A program made the position numbers and the translations under genes. Positions 7,505-16,296 of a stretch of 64,000 nt of DNA are shown here, in pieces. The notes under the pieces were generated by a model. The model was not told the DNA's origin and ran no database searches. It saw nothing but the letters and a program-made list of their open reading frames with translations. This stretch comes from Streptomyces sp. CB02980 (lineage in GTDB: Bacteria > Actinomycetota > Actinomycetes > Streptomycetales > Streptomycetaceae), in the NCBI RefSeq assembly GCF_014451325.2, contig NZ_JACSCH020000009.1, positions 1 through 64,000 of the forward strand, given 5' to 3'. Within the stretch, counting starts at the first letter, position 1; every line of letters starts with the position of its first letter.

Positions 7505-9097
7505 GTGTCCGTGGATCAATTGGCCCTGTTGTTCTTGCTGCTGCTCGGCGCGCTGCTCACGGTCCCCCTCGGCGAGCGGCTCGGACTGCCCGCGCCCGTC
7601 CTGATGACCCTCATCGGAATCGGGCTGGCCGTCCTGCCCTTCGTACCGAACGTCGAGGTGCCACCGGAGTTCATCCTTCCGCTGGTGCTGCCACCGCTGC
7701 TCTACGCCTCGGTGCAGCGGACCTCCTGGCGTCAGTTCGCGGCCAACAGGCGGCCGATCTTCCTGCTCGCGGTCGCCCTCGTGTTCGTCACCACGGCCGC
7801 CGTCGGCGCCGTCGCCAGCGCCCTCGTGCCCGGTCTTCCGCTGGCCGCCGCGATCGCGCTCGGCGCCCTCGTCGCCCCGCCCGACCCGGTCGCGGCGACC
7901 GCCGTCGCCGGCTCGCTGGGGCTGCCGCGGCGGCTGGTGTCGATCCTGGAGGGCGAGGGGCTCTTCAACGACGTCACCGCGATCGTGCTGTACCACGTGG
8001 CCATCGCCGCCGCGGTCAGCGGCTCCTTCTCCTGGCCCGACGCGCTCGGCGAGTTCGTCCTCTCCGCGGTGGTCGCGGTGGCCGTCGGTCTGGCGCTCGG
8101 CTGGCTCGCCAACAAGCTCATCGGGCTGCTAGGCGACGCCACCCTCCAGACCGGCCTCACCCTCCTCGTGCCCTTCGTGAGCTACGTCCTCGCCGAGGAG
8201 CTGCACGGCTCCGGCGTCCTCGCCGTCCTGGTCACCGCCCTCTTCCTCGCCGAGCACGCGGCCGACGCCGACGACGTGATGGGCCGGCTCGCCGGGCAGA
8301 CCTTCTGGCAGATCGTCGACACCCTCGTCACCGGCATCGCCTTCGGCCTCATCGGCCTCGAACTCGTGCATGTCTTCGGGGTGGCCGAGGGGCGCGGCTG
8401 GGAGATGCTCGGCTGGGGAGCCGCCGTCGTCGGGGTGGTCGTCGGCGTCCGGCTGCTGTGGCTGCTGCCGGCGACCTGGCTGGCGAAACGGCTGCACACC
8501 CGCCGGGACGTCGACGAGGAGATCCCGACCAGCTGGCGGGAGACCATCGTCATGTGGTGGGCGGGGATGCGCGGCGTGGCCTCGGTGGCGCTCGCGCTCG
8601 CCATCCCGCTCCGCACCGACGACGGCGCGCCCTTCCCCGGCCGCGACGAGATCGTCTTCATCGCCTTCTGTGTGATCATCGCCACGCTCGTCGTCCAGGG
8701 GCTCACCCTGCCCTGGCTGGTGAAGCGGCTCGGCGTACGGGCCGACGCGGACGCCGAGCGGATCCTGGAGCGGGATCTCGCCATCCGGGCCGCGAAGGCG
8801 GCCAGGCGCAGGCTCAAGGAGATCGAGGAGGTCGAGGAGCTGCCCGAGGAGGTCCAGGAGCGGCTGCTGCGCGGGGCGTACGACATCGGGGCGCGGATCA
8901 GTCCTGACATGGTCGACGAGGAGCGGCGGGCCGCGTTCGTCGAGCGGACGAAGCGCTTCAAGGCGGTGCAGCGGATCCAGCGGGAGCTGATGTCGGCCGC
9001 CCGGCACGAGGTGCTCTCGGCCCGCAGCGAGCCGGGCGCCGACCCGGAGGTGGTGGACCGGGTGCTGCGCCAGCTGGACGTGCGCAGCATGCGGTGA
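7505..9097 (+). CDS. Na+/H+ antiporter, CPA1 (NhaP/NHE-like) family
   Basis: Exchanges monovalent cations for protons across the cell membrane. About 530 residues with some 12 hydrophobic segments in residues 1-410. The family core GALVAPPDPVAATAVAGSLG carries the ion-binding PDP motif, followed by EGEGLFNDVTAIVLY with the conserved ND pair, and MWWAGMRGVASVALALA. A charged cytoplasmic tail of about 120 residues (RAAKAARRRLKEIEEVEEL) is probably helical and regulatory. GTG 7505 or the in-frame GTG 7511 could be the start; neither has a strong ribosome-binding site. The gene is monocistronic by spacing. Confidence 0.92.
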   Translation: MSVDQLALLFLLLLGALLTVPLGERLGLPAPVLMTLIGIGLAVLPFVPNVEVPPEFILPLVLPPLLYASVQRTSWRQFAANRRPIFLLAVALVFVTTAAVGAVASALVPGLPLAAAIALGALVAPPDPVAATAVAGSLGLPRRLVSILEGEGLFNDVTAIVLYHVAIAAAVSGSFSWPDALGEFVLSAVVAVAVGLALGWLANKLIGLLGDATLQTGLTLLVPFVSYVLAEELHGSGVLAVLVTALFLAEHAADADDVMGRLAGQTFWQIVDTLVTGIAFGLIGLELVHVFGVAEGRGWEMLGWGAAVVGVVVGVRLLWLLPATWLAKRLHTRRDVDEEIPTSWRETIVMWWAGMRGVASVALALAIPLRTDDGAPFPGRDEIVFIAFCVIIATLVVQGLTLPWLVKRLGVRADADAERILERDLAIRAAKAARRRLKEIEEVEELPEEVQERLLRGAYDIGARISPDMVDEERRAAFVERTKRFKAVQRIQRELMSAARHEVLSARSEPGADPEVVDRVLRQLDVRSMR

Positions 9098-9218
9098 GGG
9101 GGTGGCCGGCGGCAGGTGGGAGGCGGGGTTCCGGCGCCTGGCGGCAGGTGGGGAGGCGGGGGCGCCGCGGCGGGCGGTGCGGCCGGAGTCCCGTGGAGCG
9201 GGTGGCAGGATGGGACGC

Positions 9219-9788
9219 ATGGACATCATGCTCTTCCACTCGGCCTACGGGCTGACCCCTTCCGTCGAGGCCGCTGCCGAGCGGCTCCGCGCCGCCGGGC
9301 ACCAGGTCTGGACCCCGGACCTCTACGGGGGCCGGACGGTCGGGAGCGTGGAGGAGGGCGTGGAGCTCCGGGACGAGATCGGCAAGGACGAGCTGCTGAA
9401 GCGGGCGGTCCTGGCCGCCGCCCCGTACTCCGAGCGCGGTCTGGTCTACATGGGCCTCTCCCTCGGGGCCTCGATCGCGCAGACCCTGGCGCTCGGCGAC
9501 GAGAAGGCGCGCGGGCTGCTGCTGTTCCACGGCACCTCGGACCTCGCGGAGTCGGCCGTGGTGGACGAGCTGCCCGTGCAGCTGCACGTGGCCGATCCCG
9601 ACCCGTTCGAGACGCACGACTGGCTGTCCTCCTGGTACCTGCAGATGCGCAAGGCCGGGGCGGACGTGGAGATCTACCGCTACCCGGGCGCGGGGCACGT
9701 GTACACGGACCCGGAGCTGCCCGACTGGGACGAGGAGTCGGCCGAGCGGACGTGGTCGGTGGCGCTGGCCTTCCTGGACAGCCTGTAG
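9219..9788 (+). CDS. Dienelactone hydrolase-like alpha/beta hydrolase
   Basis: 189 residues in the dienelactone hydrolase fold. The nucleophile elbow is GLSLGA, so Ser replaces the Cys of classical dienelactone hydrolase. The histidine block GAGHVYTDPELPDWD is present near the C-terminus. Substrate unknown. The start is ATG 9219 with GGATGGGA ahead; an alternative ATG at 9210 adds three residues. It is convergent with the metalloprotease gene and ends in a shared hairpin. Confidence 0.85.
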   Translation: MDIMLFHSAYGLTPSVEAAAERLRAAGHQVWTPDLYGGRTVGSVEEGVELRDEIGKDELLKRAVLAAAPYSERGLVYMGLSLGASIAQTLALGDEKARGLLLFHGTSDLAESAVVDELPVQLHVADPDPFETHDWLSSWYLQMRKAGADVEIYRYPGAGHVYTDPELPDWDEESAERTWSVALAFLDSL

Positions 9789-9803
9789 GACCGCGGTGAA
9801 CGG

Positions 9804-9838
9804 GTGTGGCCCCCGGGGGAGTTCCCCGGGGGCCACAC
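9804..9838. terminator. Bidirectional terminator between convergent genes
   Basis: A perfect 15-bp inverted repeat, GTGTGGCCCCCGGGG at 9804-9818 and its complement at 9824-9838, with loop GAGTT. It lies 15 nt after the hydrolase stop and 15 nt before the metalloprotease stop, so it can serve both. Confidence 0.9.
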
Positions 9839-9853
9839 GCGTGTTCGGCCGGA

Positions 9854-10861
9854 TCAGGCGCGGTACGCCGTCCAGTAGTCGTTCATCCGGGTCACCTGGC
9901 CCGAGGTGAACTGGTACATGCAGGCGTCGTACGTGTAGTCCATGAAGTTGTGGATCGGGTCCACACCGGCCTTGTTGGTGCAGGTGTCACGGCCGGTCGG
10001 GCACTCGTAGGCGGGGCTCTTCTCGGCCGGGGTGTCGGCCACGCCGTCACCGCTGCCGCTGCAGCCGCCCTGGAAGGTGTGGTAGAGGCCCATCCAGTGG
10101 CCGACCTCGTGGGTGGCGGTGTCGCCCTGGTTGTAGTTGGCCGCGGAGCCGCCCGGGAGGGAGGCGTCGAGGACGACGACCCCGTCCATGGACGGCTGCG
10201 AGGCGTACGAGGACGGGAAGGTCGCCCAGCCGAGGAGGCCGCCGCCCAGGTTGGCGGTGTAGAAGTTCAGCGCGCCCGCGCCGCCCTTGCGGAGGGTCTG
10301 CTTCATCTGCTTCTCGGCGGTGGAGCCGGAGGACAGGTTGTACCAGGACGCGTTGTCCGTGTAGTCGGTACCGGCCAGGGTGAACTGGAAGTTGGAGTTC
10401 ACGTTGCCGGTGCCCTGGCCCGCGTAGGCCGCGTTCAGGACGTTCATCTGGTTGGTGATCGCGGTCGCGGAGAGCTTGCCCGTCGTACCGGAGTGGATGA
10501 CGTGGAAGTAGACGGGGATGTTCACCACCGCGGCGGCTCTGCCGGCGGAGCCGCTGAGGCGGGCCTCGGAACGGGCGGCGGACAGCTTCTTCTTGAAATC
10601 GGCGTCCATGGCCGAGGCCTTGGCGGCCGTGACCTCGTTCGGCTCGGCGGCGTGGCCGTCGGCGCCGCGCGCCTTGCGGGCGCCGGAGAGGGCGCCGGCG
10701 TCGTCGGCGCACTCCTCGGCGGAGGCACCGGCCAGGGTGGCGGTGGTGGTGCCGCTCGCGACCGGGGCGGAGAGCGGGGCAAGGGCCAGGGTTCCGGCCA
10801 TGACGGCCGTACCGAGCATCCGACGTGACATACGCGGGGATATGCGGACAAGAGCACGCAT
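9854..10861 (-). CDS. Secreted zinc metalloprotease, M43 (pappalysin/cytophagalysin) family
   Basis: 335-residue exported protease. An Arg-rich start and a hydrophobic stretch (MLGTAVMAGTLALAPLSAPVAS) form a Sec signal peptide. A pro-region follows to about residue 100, then the catalytic domain with the metzincin motif HEVGHWMGLYH, binding zinc by its three His, and a Met-turn region NFMDYTYDACM. Several Cys near the C-terminus may form disulfides. The ATG at 10861 has GAGGAG upstream, and a TAATCT -10-like hexamer at 10918-10913 fits a leader of about 45 nt. Substrate unknown; probably scavenges extracellular protein. Confidence 0.93.
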   Translation of the reverse strand: MRALVRISPRMSRRMLGTAVMAGTLALAPLSAPVASGTTTATLAGASAEECADDAGALSGARKARGADGHAAEPNEVTAAKASAMDADFKKKLSAARSEARLSGSAGRAAAVVNIPVYFHVIHSGTTGKLSATAITNQMNVLNAAYAGQGTGNVNSNFQFTLAGTDYTDNASWYNLSSGSTAEKQMKQTLRKGGAGALNFYTANLGGGLLGWATFPSSYASQPSMDGVVVLDASLPGGSAANYNQGDTATHEVGHWMGLYHTFQGGCSGSGDGVADTPAEKSPAYECPTGRDTCTNKAGVDPIHNFMDYTYDACMYQFTSGQVTRMNDYWTAYRA

Positions 10862-11167
10862 GGTGACTCCTCGTGGGGGGTGGGGGGAGGAACTTCCTCC
10901 GCCACGCCGGGGAGATTACGCGTCCATGTCAGCCACCGTTGAGGAGTGATCAAGCCCAATCATTCAGGGGGCAATTCGGGTCATCAGAAAGAAAATCTTG
11001 TGCCGCTTCCGGAGTTTGAGATCTCGATGTAACAACTGGGGGGACGGAGGCGGGTGGTGTGTCCGGATTCGATCTCCAAAACCAGCCACCCGCCGTAGCG
11101 ATGTGATCTCCCGTTAACAGAAGGGATCATGGCTGAAAAGCATCGCTAATGAGCCGTCAGGTACACA
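10862..11167. promoter_or_regulatory. Intergenic region between phoD and the M43 protease
   Basis: 306 nt without a gene, less GC-rich than its surroundings. On the minus strand TAATCT (10918-10913) is the likely -10 box of the protease gene. An inverted repeat GGCGGGTGG (11049-11057) with CCACCCGCC (11086-11094), 28-nt loop, could be a weak phoD terminator. Nothing else was recognised. Confidence 0.45.
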
Positions 11168-12817
11168 TCAGCGGACCGGCTGGTACACCCGCTCGACGCG
11201 CTGCGTTCCGCTCAGCGTCCGGTAGGAGCGCGCCCAGGACGTCGTCGCGGCCGGGTCCGTCTTGTCGGAGACCGTGTAGTAGTCCATCTGCGAGCGCTCG
11301 GCGGTCACGTCGAGCACGCCGTAGCCGTGGTGGTCCATGTCCACCCACTTCACGTGCCGGTTGGCGGCCTTGACGGCTCCGGCGGCCACCACCGAGAGCG
11401 TCCCCGGGGCCACGTGCAGCAGGTCGTCCAGGTTGTCCGAGGTCACCGAGGTGACCACGAACTCGGTCGCGGCCGACGCCGAGAAGGGGTACGTCGCCGC
11501 CTTCACCGGTACGTCGTTGGCCCAGGCCATGTGGATGTCGCCGGTCAGGAAGACCGTGTTGCGGATCGCCCGCGAGCTGAGGTGCCCGAGCAGCTCCTTG
11601 CGGTCGTCCGTGTAGCCGTCCCACTGGTCGACGTTGACCGCGAGCCCCTCCTTCGGCAGGCCCATCAGCTCGGCGATCGGCTCCAGGAGGTGGGCGGGCA
11701 GGGCGCCGAAGGCGATCGGCGAGATCATCACCGAGGTGCCGACCAGCTGCCAGGTCGCGTCCGAGCCCGCGAGCCCGGACTTCAGCCAGTCCAGCTGCGC
11801 GCGGCCGGTGATGCTGCGCGCCGGGTCGTCGACCGAACCGCTGCCGGTCTTCGCCGGCGCGGAGCGGAACGACCTCAGGTCGAGGAGGTGCAGATCGGCC
11901 AGCTTGCCGAAGCGCAGCCGCCGGAAGACCGTGCCCTCGGTGGACGTACGGACCGGCATCCACTCGAAGTAGGCCTGCTTGGCCGCGGCGACCCGGGCCG
12001 CCCAGTCGCCCTCGGCGCCGGGGGTGTGGTTCTCGGCCCCGCCCTCCCAGGCGTCGTTGGCGAACTCGTGGTCGTCCCAGATGGCGATGACCGGGTGGGC
12101 CGCGTGCAGCGCCTGGAGGTCGGCGTCCGTCTTGTAGTGGCCGTGCCGGGTGCGGTAGTCGGCCAGCGAGACGATCTCGTGGCGCGGCTCGTGCTGCCGG
12201 ACGGTGTACTTCGCCTCCGGGTAGGTGCCGCTGCCGTACTCGTACACGTAGTCGCCGAGGTGGAGGATCGCGTCCAGGTCGGCGCGGGCGGCGAGGTGGC
12301 GGTACGCGGAGAAGTGGCCGGCCTCCCAGTTCGCGCAGGAGACCACACCGAACCGGACACCGGGCGCGGCGGCGTCGGCGGCCGGCGTGGTGCGGGTGCG
12401 CGCGGTGGGGGAGACGGCGGATCCCGCGGTGAAGCGGAACCAGTAGGAGGTGGCCGGGCGCAGGCCCCGGACGTCCGCCTTCACCGTGTGGTCGGAGCCG
12501 GCGCTCGCCGTGGTCGTGCCGGAGGCCACGATCCGCGCGAAGCCGCGGTCCTCGGCGAGTTCCCAGCCGACCTGGACGTCGGGGCCGAGGCCGGAGCCGG
12601 GCACGGCTTCGGGGGTGGGGGTGACGCGCGTCCAGAGCAGGACGCCGTCGGGCAGCGGGTCGCCGGAGGCGACGCCGTGGAGGAACGCGGGGGCCCCGGG
12701 GTTCGCGTGGGCCGTGGTGGCCGCGCCGAGGAGGGCGGGCGCGGTGACGGCGGTGACGGCGGCGGCCTTGACGACCGTGCGCCGCGTGGGGGCGGAGGAT
12801 ATGAAACGACTGGTCAC
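11168..12817 (-). CDS. phoD: Secreted alkaline phosphatase D, Tat exported
   Basis: Phosphodiesterase/alkaline phosphatase acting outside the cell to release phosphate. 549 residues. A twin-arginine signal, PTRRTVVKA at residues 10-18, is followed by a hydrophobic stretch ending at THAN, then the PhoD N-terminal domain (HGVASGDPLPDGVLLWTRV) and the metallophosphatase core (VSCANWEAGHFSAYRH, HLGDYVYEYG, WDDHEFANDAW, FLTGDIHMAWAND). These carry the Fe/Ca ligands known for the family. The start is a GTG without a ribosome-binding site; TAATCT (12831-12826) ends 8 nt before it, so it may be leaderless. No obvious PHO-box direct repeats were seen in the 150 nt upstream. Confidence 0.95.
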   Translation of the reverse strand: MTSRFISSAPTRRTVVKAAAVTAVTAPALLGAATTAHANPGAPAFLHGVASGDPLPDGVLLWTRVTPTPEAVPGSGLGPDVQVGWELAEDRGFARIVASGTTTASAGSDHTVKADVRGLRPATSYWFRFTAGSAVSPTARTRTTPAADAAAPGVRFGVVSCANWEAGHFSAYRHLAARADLDAILHLGDYVYEYGSGTYPEAKYTVRQHEPRHEIVSLADYRTRHGHYKTDADLQALHAAHPVIAIWDDHEFANDAWEGGAENHTPGAEGDWAARVAAAKQAYFEWMPVRTSTEGTVFRRLRFGKLADLHLLDLRSFRSAPAKTGSGSVDDPARSITGRAQLDWLKSGLAGSDATWQLVGTSVMISPIAFGALPAHLLEPIAELMGLPKEGLAVNVDQWDGYTDDRKELLGHLSSRAIRNTVFLTGDIHMAWANDVPVKAATYPFSASAATEFVVTSVTSDNLDDLLHVAPGTLSVVAAGAVKAANRHVKWVDMDHHGYGVLDVTAERSQMDYYTVSDKTDPAATTSWARSYRTLSGTQRVERVYQPVR

Positions 12818-13014
12818 GGGCAGTCAGATTACTGGCGGGTACGGTGGGTGGGGAGGGGCTTGCGGGAAAGTTCGCCGGATCGTCGCCCCCAGGTCGCATC
12901 CGACCCCGCGGCGGTGGCGCCTCCCGGGGGGTCGCTAACCTGACTCGGGATCAGAACGGCTCTCCGTGAGGCAGTTCCAGGGGAGGCCGCTCGCCACGAC
13001 ACGGGGGGAACCGG

Positions 13015-14553
13015 ATGTCGCAGTCGAACGAGCCCTGGTACAGGCACCGTCCGCCGTCCTGGCCCGTGCCGGACAATCCGTACGCCCCCGAGGGGTACGG
13101 TCCGCCACCGCCTCGCCCACCCCGCCGCCACTGGCCGCTGGTCGCCGCGGTCCTCGCGCTGCTGCTGCTCGTCGGCTCGGGTGCCTACCTTCTCGGTGAG
13201 CGCTCCGGAGCGGCCCGCGCCCGATCGGAGAGCGACGCCCCGAAGACCACGGCACCGCCGAAGACCACGGCACCGCCGGAGAAGACCGCGAGCCCCACCC
13301 CGTCACCCTCCCGCATCCCCACCACCGCGGAGATCGCGCGGCAGCGCCGGGCCGGCGAGGCAGCTGCCTGGATCGTCGACGACCGCACCGACCTGCCCCA
13401 TCGGAACATCCCGACCGAGAACCTCTGGATCGTCGGCGGCACCGCCGTCCAGGCCGTCTACAAGAGGGTCGTCGCCCACCGGCTCAGCGACGGCGCCCAG
13501 CTGTGGAGCGTCGACCTCCCGACCCCCGTCTGCGAGACCCCGGTCAACGCGGCCCCCGACGGCAAGGTCGTCATCGTCCTCAAGAACGTCGAGGCCTGGA
13601 CCGGGACCCGGTGCAACCGGCTCCAGATGATCGACCTGCGCACCGGCAGGGCGGGCTGGCACAAGCAGCTGACCGAGACGGGCTCGGGGGACGACACGAT
13701 CATGGTGGACAGCGCGGTGAGCGGGGGCACCTTCGCGATCGTCCAGAGCCTGAAGGCCTCCGCGTACAAGGTCGCCGACGGGAGGAAGCTGTACGACATC
13801 CCCATGGAGAACCCCGGGAAGTGCTACCCCGGCAGGGTGGCCGGCGGCAGCCGGCTGCTGGTGGTGGCCGACTGCGCGATCACCTCGATGGAGAAGGCGT
13901 ACAGCCAGCTCAGGGAGATCGACCCGGCGACGGGCAAGGTCCGTTGGCGCCTCAGGACCGCGCCGGGGTGGCAGGTCGGCCAGGTGCTCTCCGTCGACCC
14001 GGTCGTGATCACCAGCGTGAAGAAGGAGACGAGCGGGAAGGACTGGCGGGTCGTCGCCCTCGGGCCCGGTGGCAAGGTCCGCAGGACCATCGACCCCCGG
14101 GGCAAGGGATTCACCCACTGCGGGGACTCCGTCGACACCAGCGGCAACGCCCAGGCCTGCCGGGAGGCCGTCGTCGGCGGGGGCCTCGTGCTCCTCGGCG
14201 GCACCGACCGCGTCGGCGCCTACGACCTCGGCACCGGGAAGCTGGTCTGGGGCGTGAAGGCCGGGGAGACCTCGTACGGCTACCACCCCCTGCGCGTCGG
14301 ACCGGGCAGGACCGGGACGGTCTACCAGCTGGGCACGCTCAACTCCCCCGGGCGCGTCTTCCGGGTCGGTCCCGGCGGCGTGGACACCATCAAGGACGTG
14401 CTGCGGCTCCCCGCCTCCACCGCGAAGGCCGAGTTCGGGATGGGGGTCGTCGGGGAGAACGCCTATGTGGGCGACCGGCTCGTGATCACGCCCGCCGGTC
14501 TGAGCGGCGACGACGCCCAGCACGAGCCCCGCATGCTCTCCTTCGCCCCCTGA
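13015..14553 (+). CDS. Membrane-anchored PQQ-like beta-propeller protein
   Basis: 512 residues. A Pro/Tyr-rich cytoplasmic N-terminus (NPYAPEGYGPPPPRPPRR), one membrane helix at about 39-62 (WPLVAAVLALLLLVGSGAYLLG), a Thr/Pro/Lys linker with repeated PKTTAPP, then an extracellular domain of WD/PQQ-type repeats (VAHRLSDGAQLWSVDLP, MIDLRTGRAGWHKQL, EIDPATGKVRWRL, AYDLGTGKLVWGVK). No catalytic residues are recognisable; a scaffold or sensor role is likely but unproven. GGGGGGAA precedes the ATG. Divergent from phoD, convergent with the DsbA-like gene. Confidence 0.85.
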   Translation: MSQSNEPWYRHRPPSWPVPDNPYAPEGYGPPPPRPPRRHWPLVAAVLALLLLVGSGAYLLGERSGAARARSESDAPKTTAPPKTTAPPEKTASPTPSPSRIPTTAEIARQRRAGEAAAWIVDDRTDLPHRNIPTENLWIVGGTAVQAVYKRVVAHRLSDGAQLWSVDLPTPVCETPVNAAPDGKVVIVLKNVEAWTGTRCNRLQMIDLRTGRAGWHKQLTETGSGDDTIMVDSAVSGGTFAIVQSLKASAYKVADGRKLYDIPMENPGKCYPGRVAGGSRLLVVADCAITSMEKAYSQLREIDPATGKVRWRLRTAPGWQVGQVLSVDPVVITSVKKETSGKDWRVVALGPGGKVRRTIDPRGKGFTHCGDSVDTSGNAQACREAVVGGGLVLLGGTDRVGAYDLGTGKLVWGVKAGETSYGYHPLRVGPGRTGTVYQLGTLNSPGRVFRVGPGGVDTIKDVLRLPASTAKAEFGMGVVGENAYVGDRLVITPAGLSGDDAQHEPRMLSFAP

Positions 14554-14578
14554 CCCGCCGAGCGGGCGCGGATCAGGG
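14548..14578. terminator. Probable bidirectional terminator
   Basis: CCCTGA (14548-14553) pairs with TCAGGG (14573-14578), enclosing CCCGC/GCGGG with loop CGA. It lies at the end of two convergent genes and starts inside the last codons of the beta-propeller gene. Confidence 0.5.
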
Positions 14579-14608
14579 AGCGAAGGAGGCCGTTCCGTCC
14601 GGTCCGGG

Positions 14609-15424
14609 TCAGCCCTTGAGGGCCGTGTCGATCGCCGTGTTGAACTCCGGCGCGGTCATCGGCGGGTTGTCGGAGCCCGCCACCGTCACCGGCTTGCCGT
14701 CCATCTTCAGCGTCGGGGTGCCCTTCACACCGCTGTCGTCGAAGGCCTTCGACATCTTCATCGCCCAGGCGTCGAAGGTGCCGTCCTCGACGTTCTTCTT
14801 GAACGCGGCGTTGCCCTTGAGGGCCGGCACCGAGTCCGCCACCTCCAGGAGGTAGGAGTCCTTGGCGAACTTGTCGTCGTTCTCCTCGGGGTGGAACTTC
14901 GCCGAGTAGAGCGCCGCCTTGTACGTCAGGAAGGCATCGGGGCTCACGTCGAGGGCCGCGCCGAGGGCCGAGAGGGCGTTCTTCGAGCCCTCGCCCGTGG
15001 CGGCGTCGTCGATGAACGTGGCACCGACGTACTTGATCTTGTACTTGCCGGCCTCGACGTCCTTCTCGACCGTGGAGCCCACGGACTGCTCGAAGGTCGC
15101 GCAGACCGGGCAGCGCGAGTCCTCGTACAGCTCCAGGGTCTTCTTCGCGGCCGGCTTGCCGACGACGACGGTCGTGCCGTTCGTGCCCGAGGTGTTCTTC
15201 GGGGCGGTCACGGTGGTCGCCTTCGCGGCCGACTCCCATGCGGAGGGCTGGTTCGACTGGACCACCGCGTAGCCGATGCCGCCGGCGGCGGCCAGGACGG
15301 CCACGGCCGAGACGCCGACGACGAGCTGCCGGCGGGCCCGGTCCTTCTTCGCCTGGCGCTCGCGCTCGACGCGCAGACGCTCGCGGGCGGCAGCCTTGTT
15401 GGCCTGGTTGTTGCGTGCACTCAT
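14609..15424 (-). CDS. Membrane-anchored DsbA-like thioredoxin-fold protein (CPVC)
   Basis: 271 residues. A basic cytoplasmic segment of about 32 residues (RERLRVERERQAKKDRARR), one membrane helix (VVGVSAVAVLAAAGGIGYAVV), then an extracellular DsbA-like domain with the redox motif SRCPVCATFEQ and the cis-Pro loop GVKGTPTLKMDGK. Expected to form or isomerise disulfides in exported proteins. GGAG lies 9 nt before the ATG. A paralog of the same design sits at 46323-47180. The membrane-protein gene upstream is 60 nt away on the same strand, so the two may be cotranscribed. Confidence 0.9.
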   Translation of the reverse strand: MSARNNQANKAAARERLRVERERQAKKDRARRQLVVGVSAVAVLAAAGGIGYAVVQSNQPSAWESAAKATTVTAPKNTSGTNGTTVVVGKPAAKKTLELYEDSRCPVCATFEQSVGSTVEKDVEAGKYKIKYVGATFIDDAATGEGSKNALSALGAALDVSPDAFLTYKAALYSAKFHPEENDDKFAKDSYLLEVADSVPALKGNAAFKKNVEDGTFDAWAMKMSKAFDDSGVKGTPTLKMDGKPVTVAGSDNPPMTAPEFNTAIDTALKG

Positions 15425-15484
15425 GATCGTGATCTCCGTGACGGTGAGGAATCGAGGGGTACCGCGTGCCTGGGTGCGCGTCGC

Positions 15485-16189
15485 TCAGACGAGAGCGAGG
15501 CGCGGGCACGGAGGTCCCCGCCGTCCCACGGAGTGGGTGAGGAGCCGGGTACGGGAGGGCCGGGGCCGTCCCGCGGGCCGCCCGGCGCGCCGCGGCGCCG
15601 GACCACCGGTACGGAAGAGGGCCGCCACCAGGAGCAGCGGTCGGAACGCGACGGCCGCCACCGCGCCGAGCAGCCGGGCGAGCGCCCGCTCCCCGCCGCG
15701 CAGCCAGACCGCGGCGAAGAGCCCGACGCCCACATGGGCCAGGAGCAGCAGCCAGGGCAGCGACGGGTCGGGGGAGTCGAGGAGCGCGGCGGCCGTGCCG
15801 CTCTCGGGGGCGGCCACGCCGGGCAGCGGGGTGCCGACGGCGCCGCCGCAGAACACCTCCACGCCGACCGCGCGCAGCGATCCGGCGACCGGGCCGCCGG
15901 CGGCGCCGTAACAGACCGCCTGGCCGCTGGTGAAGAGCGTGTCGGCCGCCAGTTCCAGCGGGACGAGGAGCCCGGCGATCGGGCCGAGGCCCCGCTCGCG
16001 GCCCGCCAGGGCGTACGCCACGGCGAAGACGCCGACCGCGACCGGGACGATCGTCCCGAGCGGCAGCGGCACGCGTGAGAGCAGCACGTGGGACGCCACG
16101 GACAGCGTCACGACCAGTGCCGTGAAGAACGCCGCCCGCAGCGTCCTCAGCTGCGTCCCTGCCATGTCCATCGTCGTGGAGTGTGCCAT
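15485..16189 (-). CDS. Uncharacterised multi-pass membrane protein
   Basis: 234 residues from ATG 16189. Four or five hydrophobic segments are visible (AAFFTALVVTLSVASHVLL, TIVPVAVGVFAVAYALAG, GPIAGLLVPLELAADTLF, LPWLLLLAHVGVGLFAAVWL), with two Cys near residues 97 and 120, then a basic Arg/Pro tail (RAGRPAGRPRPSRTRL). I do not recognise a family. The open frame continues upstream to 16645 but the added part is antisense to the DUF2252 gene and not protein-like. A later Met at residue 7 is an alternative start. Adjacent to a disulfide-forming protein gene. Confidence 0.65.
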   Translation of the reverse strand: MAHSTTMDMAGTQLRTLRAAFFTALVVTLSVASHVLLSRVPLPLGTIVPVAVGVFAVAYALAGRERGLGPIAGLLVPLELAADTLFTSGQAVCYGAAGGPVAGSLRAVGVEVFCGGAVGTPLPGVAAPESGTAAALLDSPDPSLPWLLLLAHVGVGLFAAVWLRGGERALARLLGAVAAVAFRPLLLVAALFRTGGPAPRRAGRPAGRPRPSRTRLLTHSVGRRGPPCPRLALV

Positions 16190-16296
16190 GCCGGTCCGTA
16201 AAACGCCCTTAAAGGCAGTCTGTGAACGGCCCCGCAGGCCCCGGATTCCCCAGCGGCCCCCGATTCCCCGGGAAGCGCCGGTGGCCCGGGATTCCG

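Noticed and set aside
12818..13014. PHO box upstream of phoD
   Set aside because: No GTTCAYC-like 11-bp direct repeats could be found; phosphate control may use a diverged site or none.
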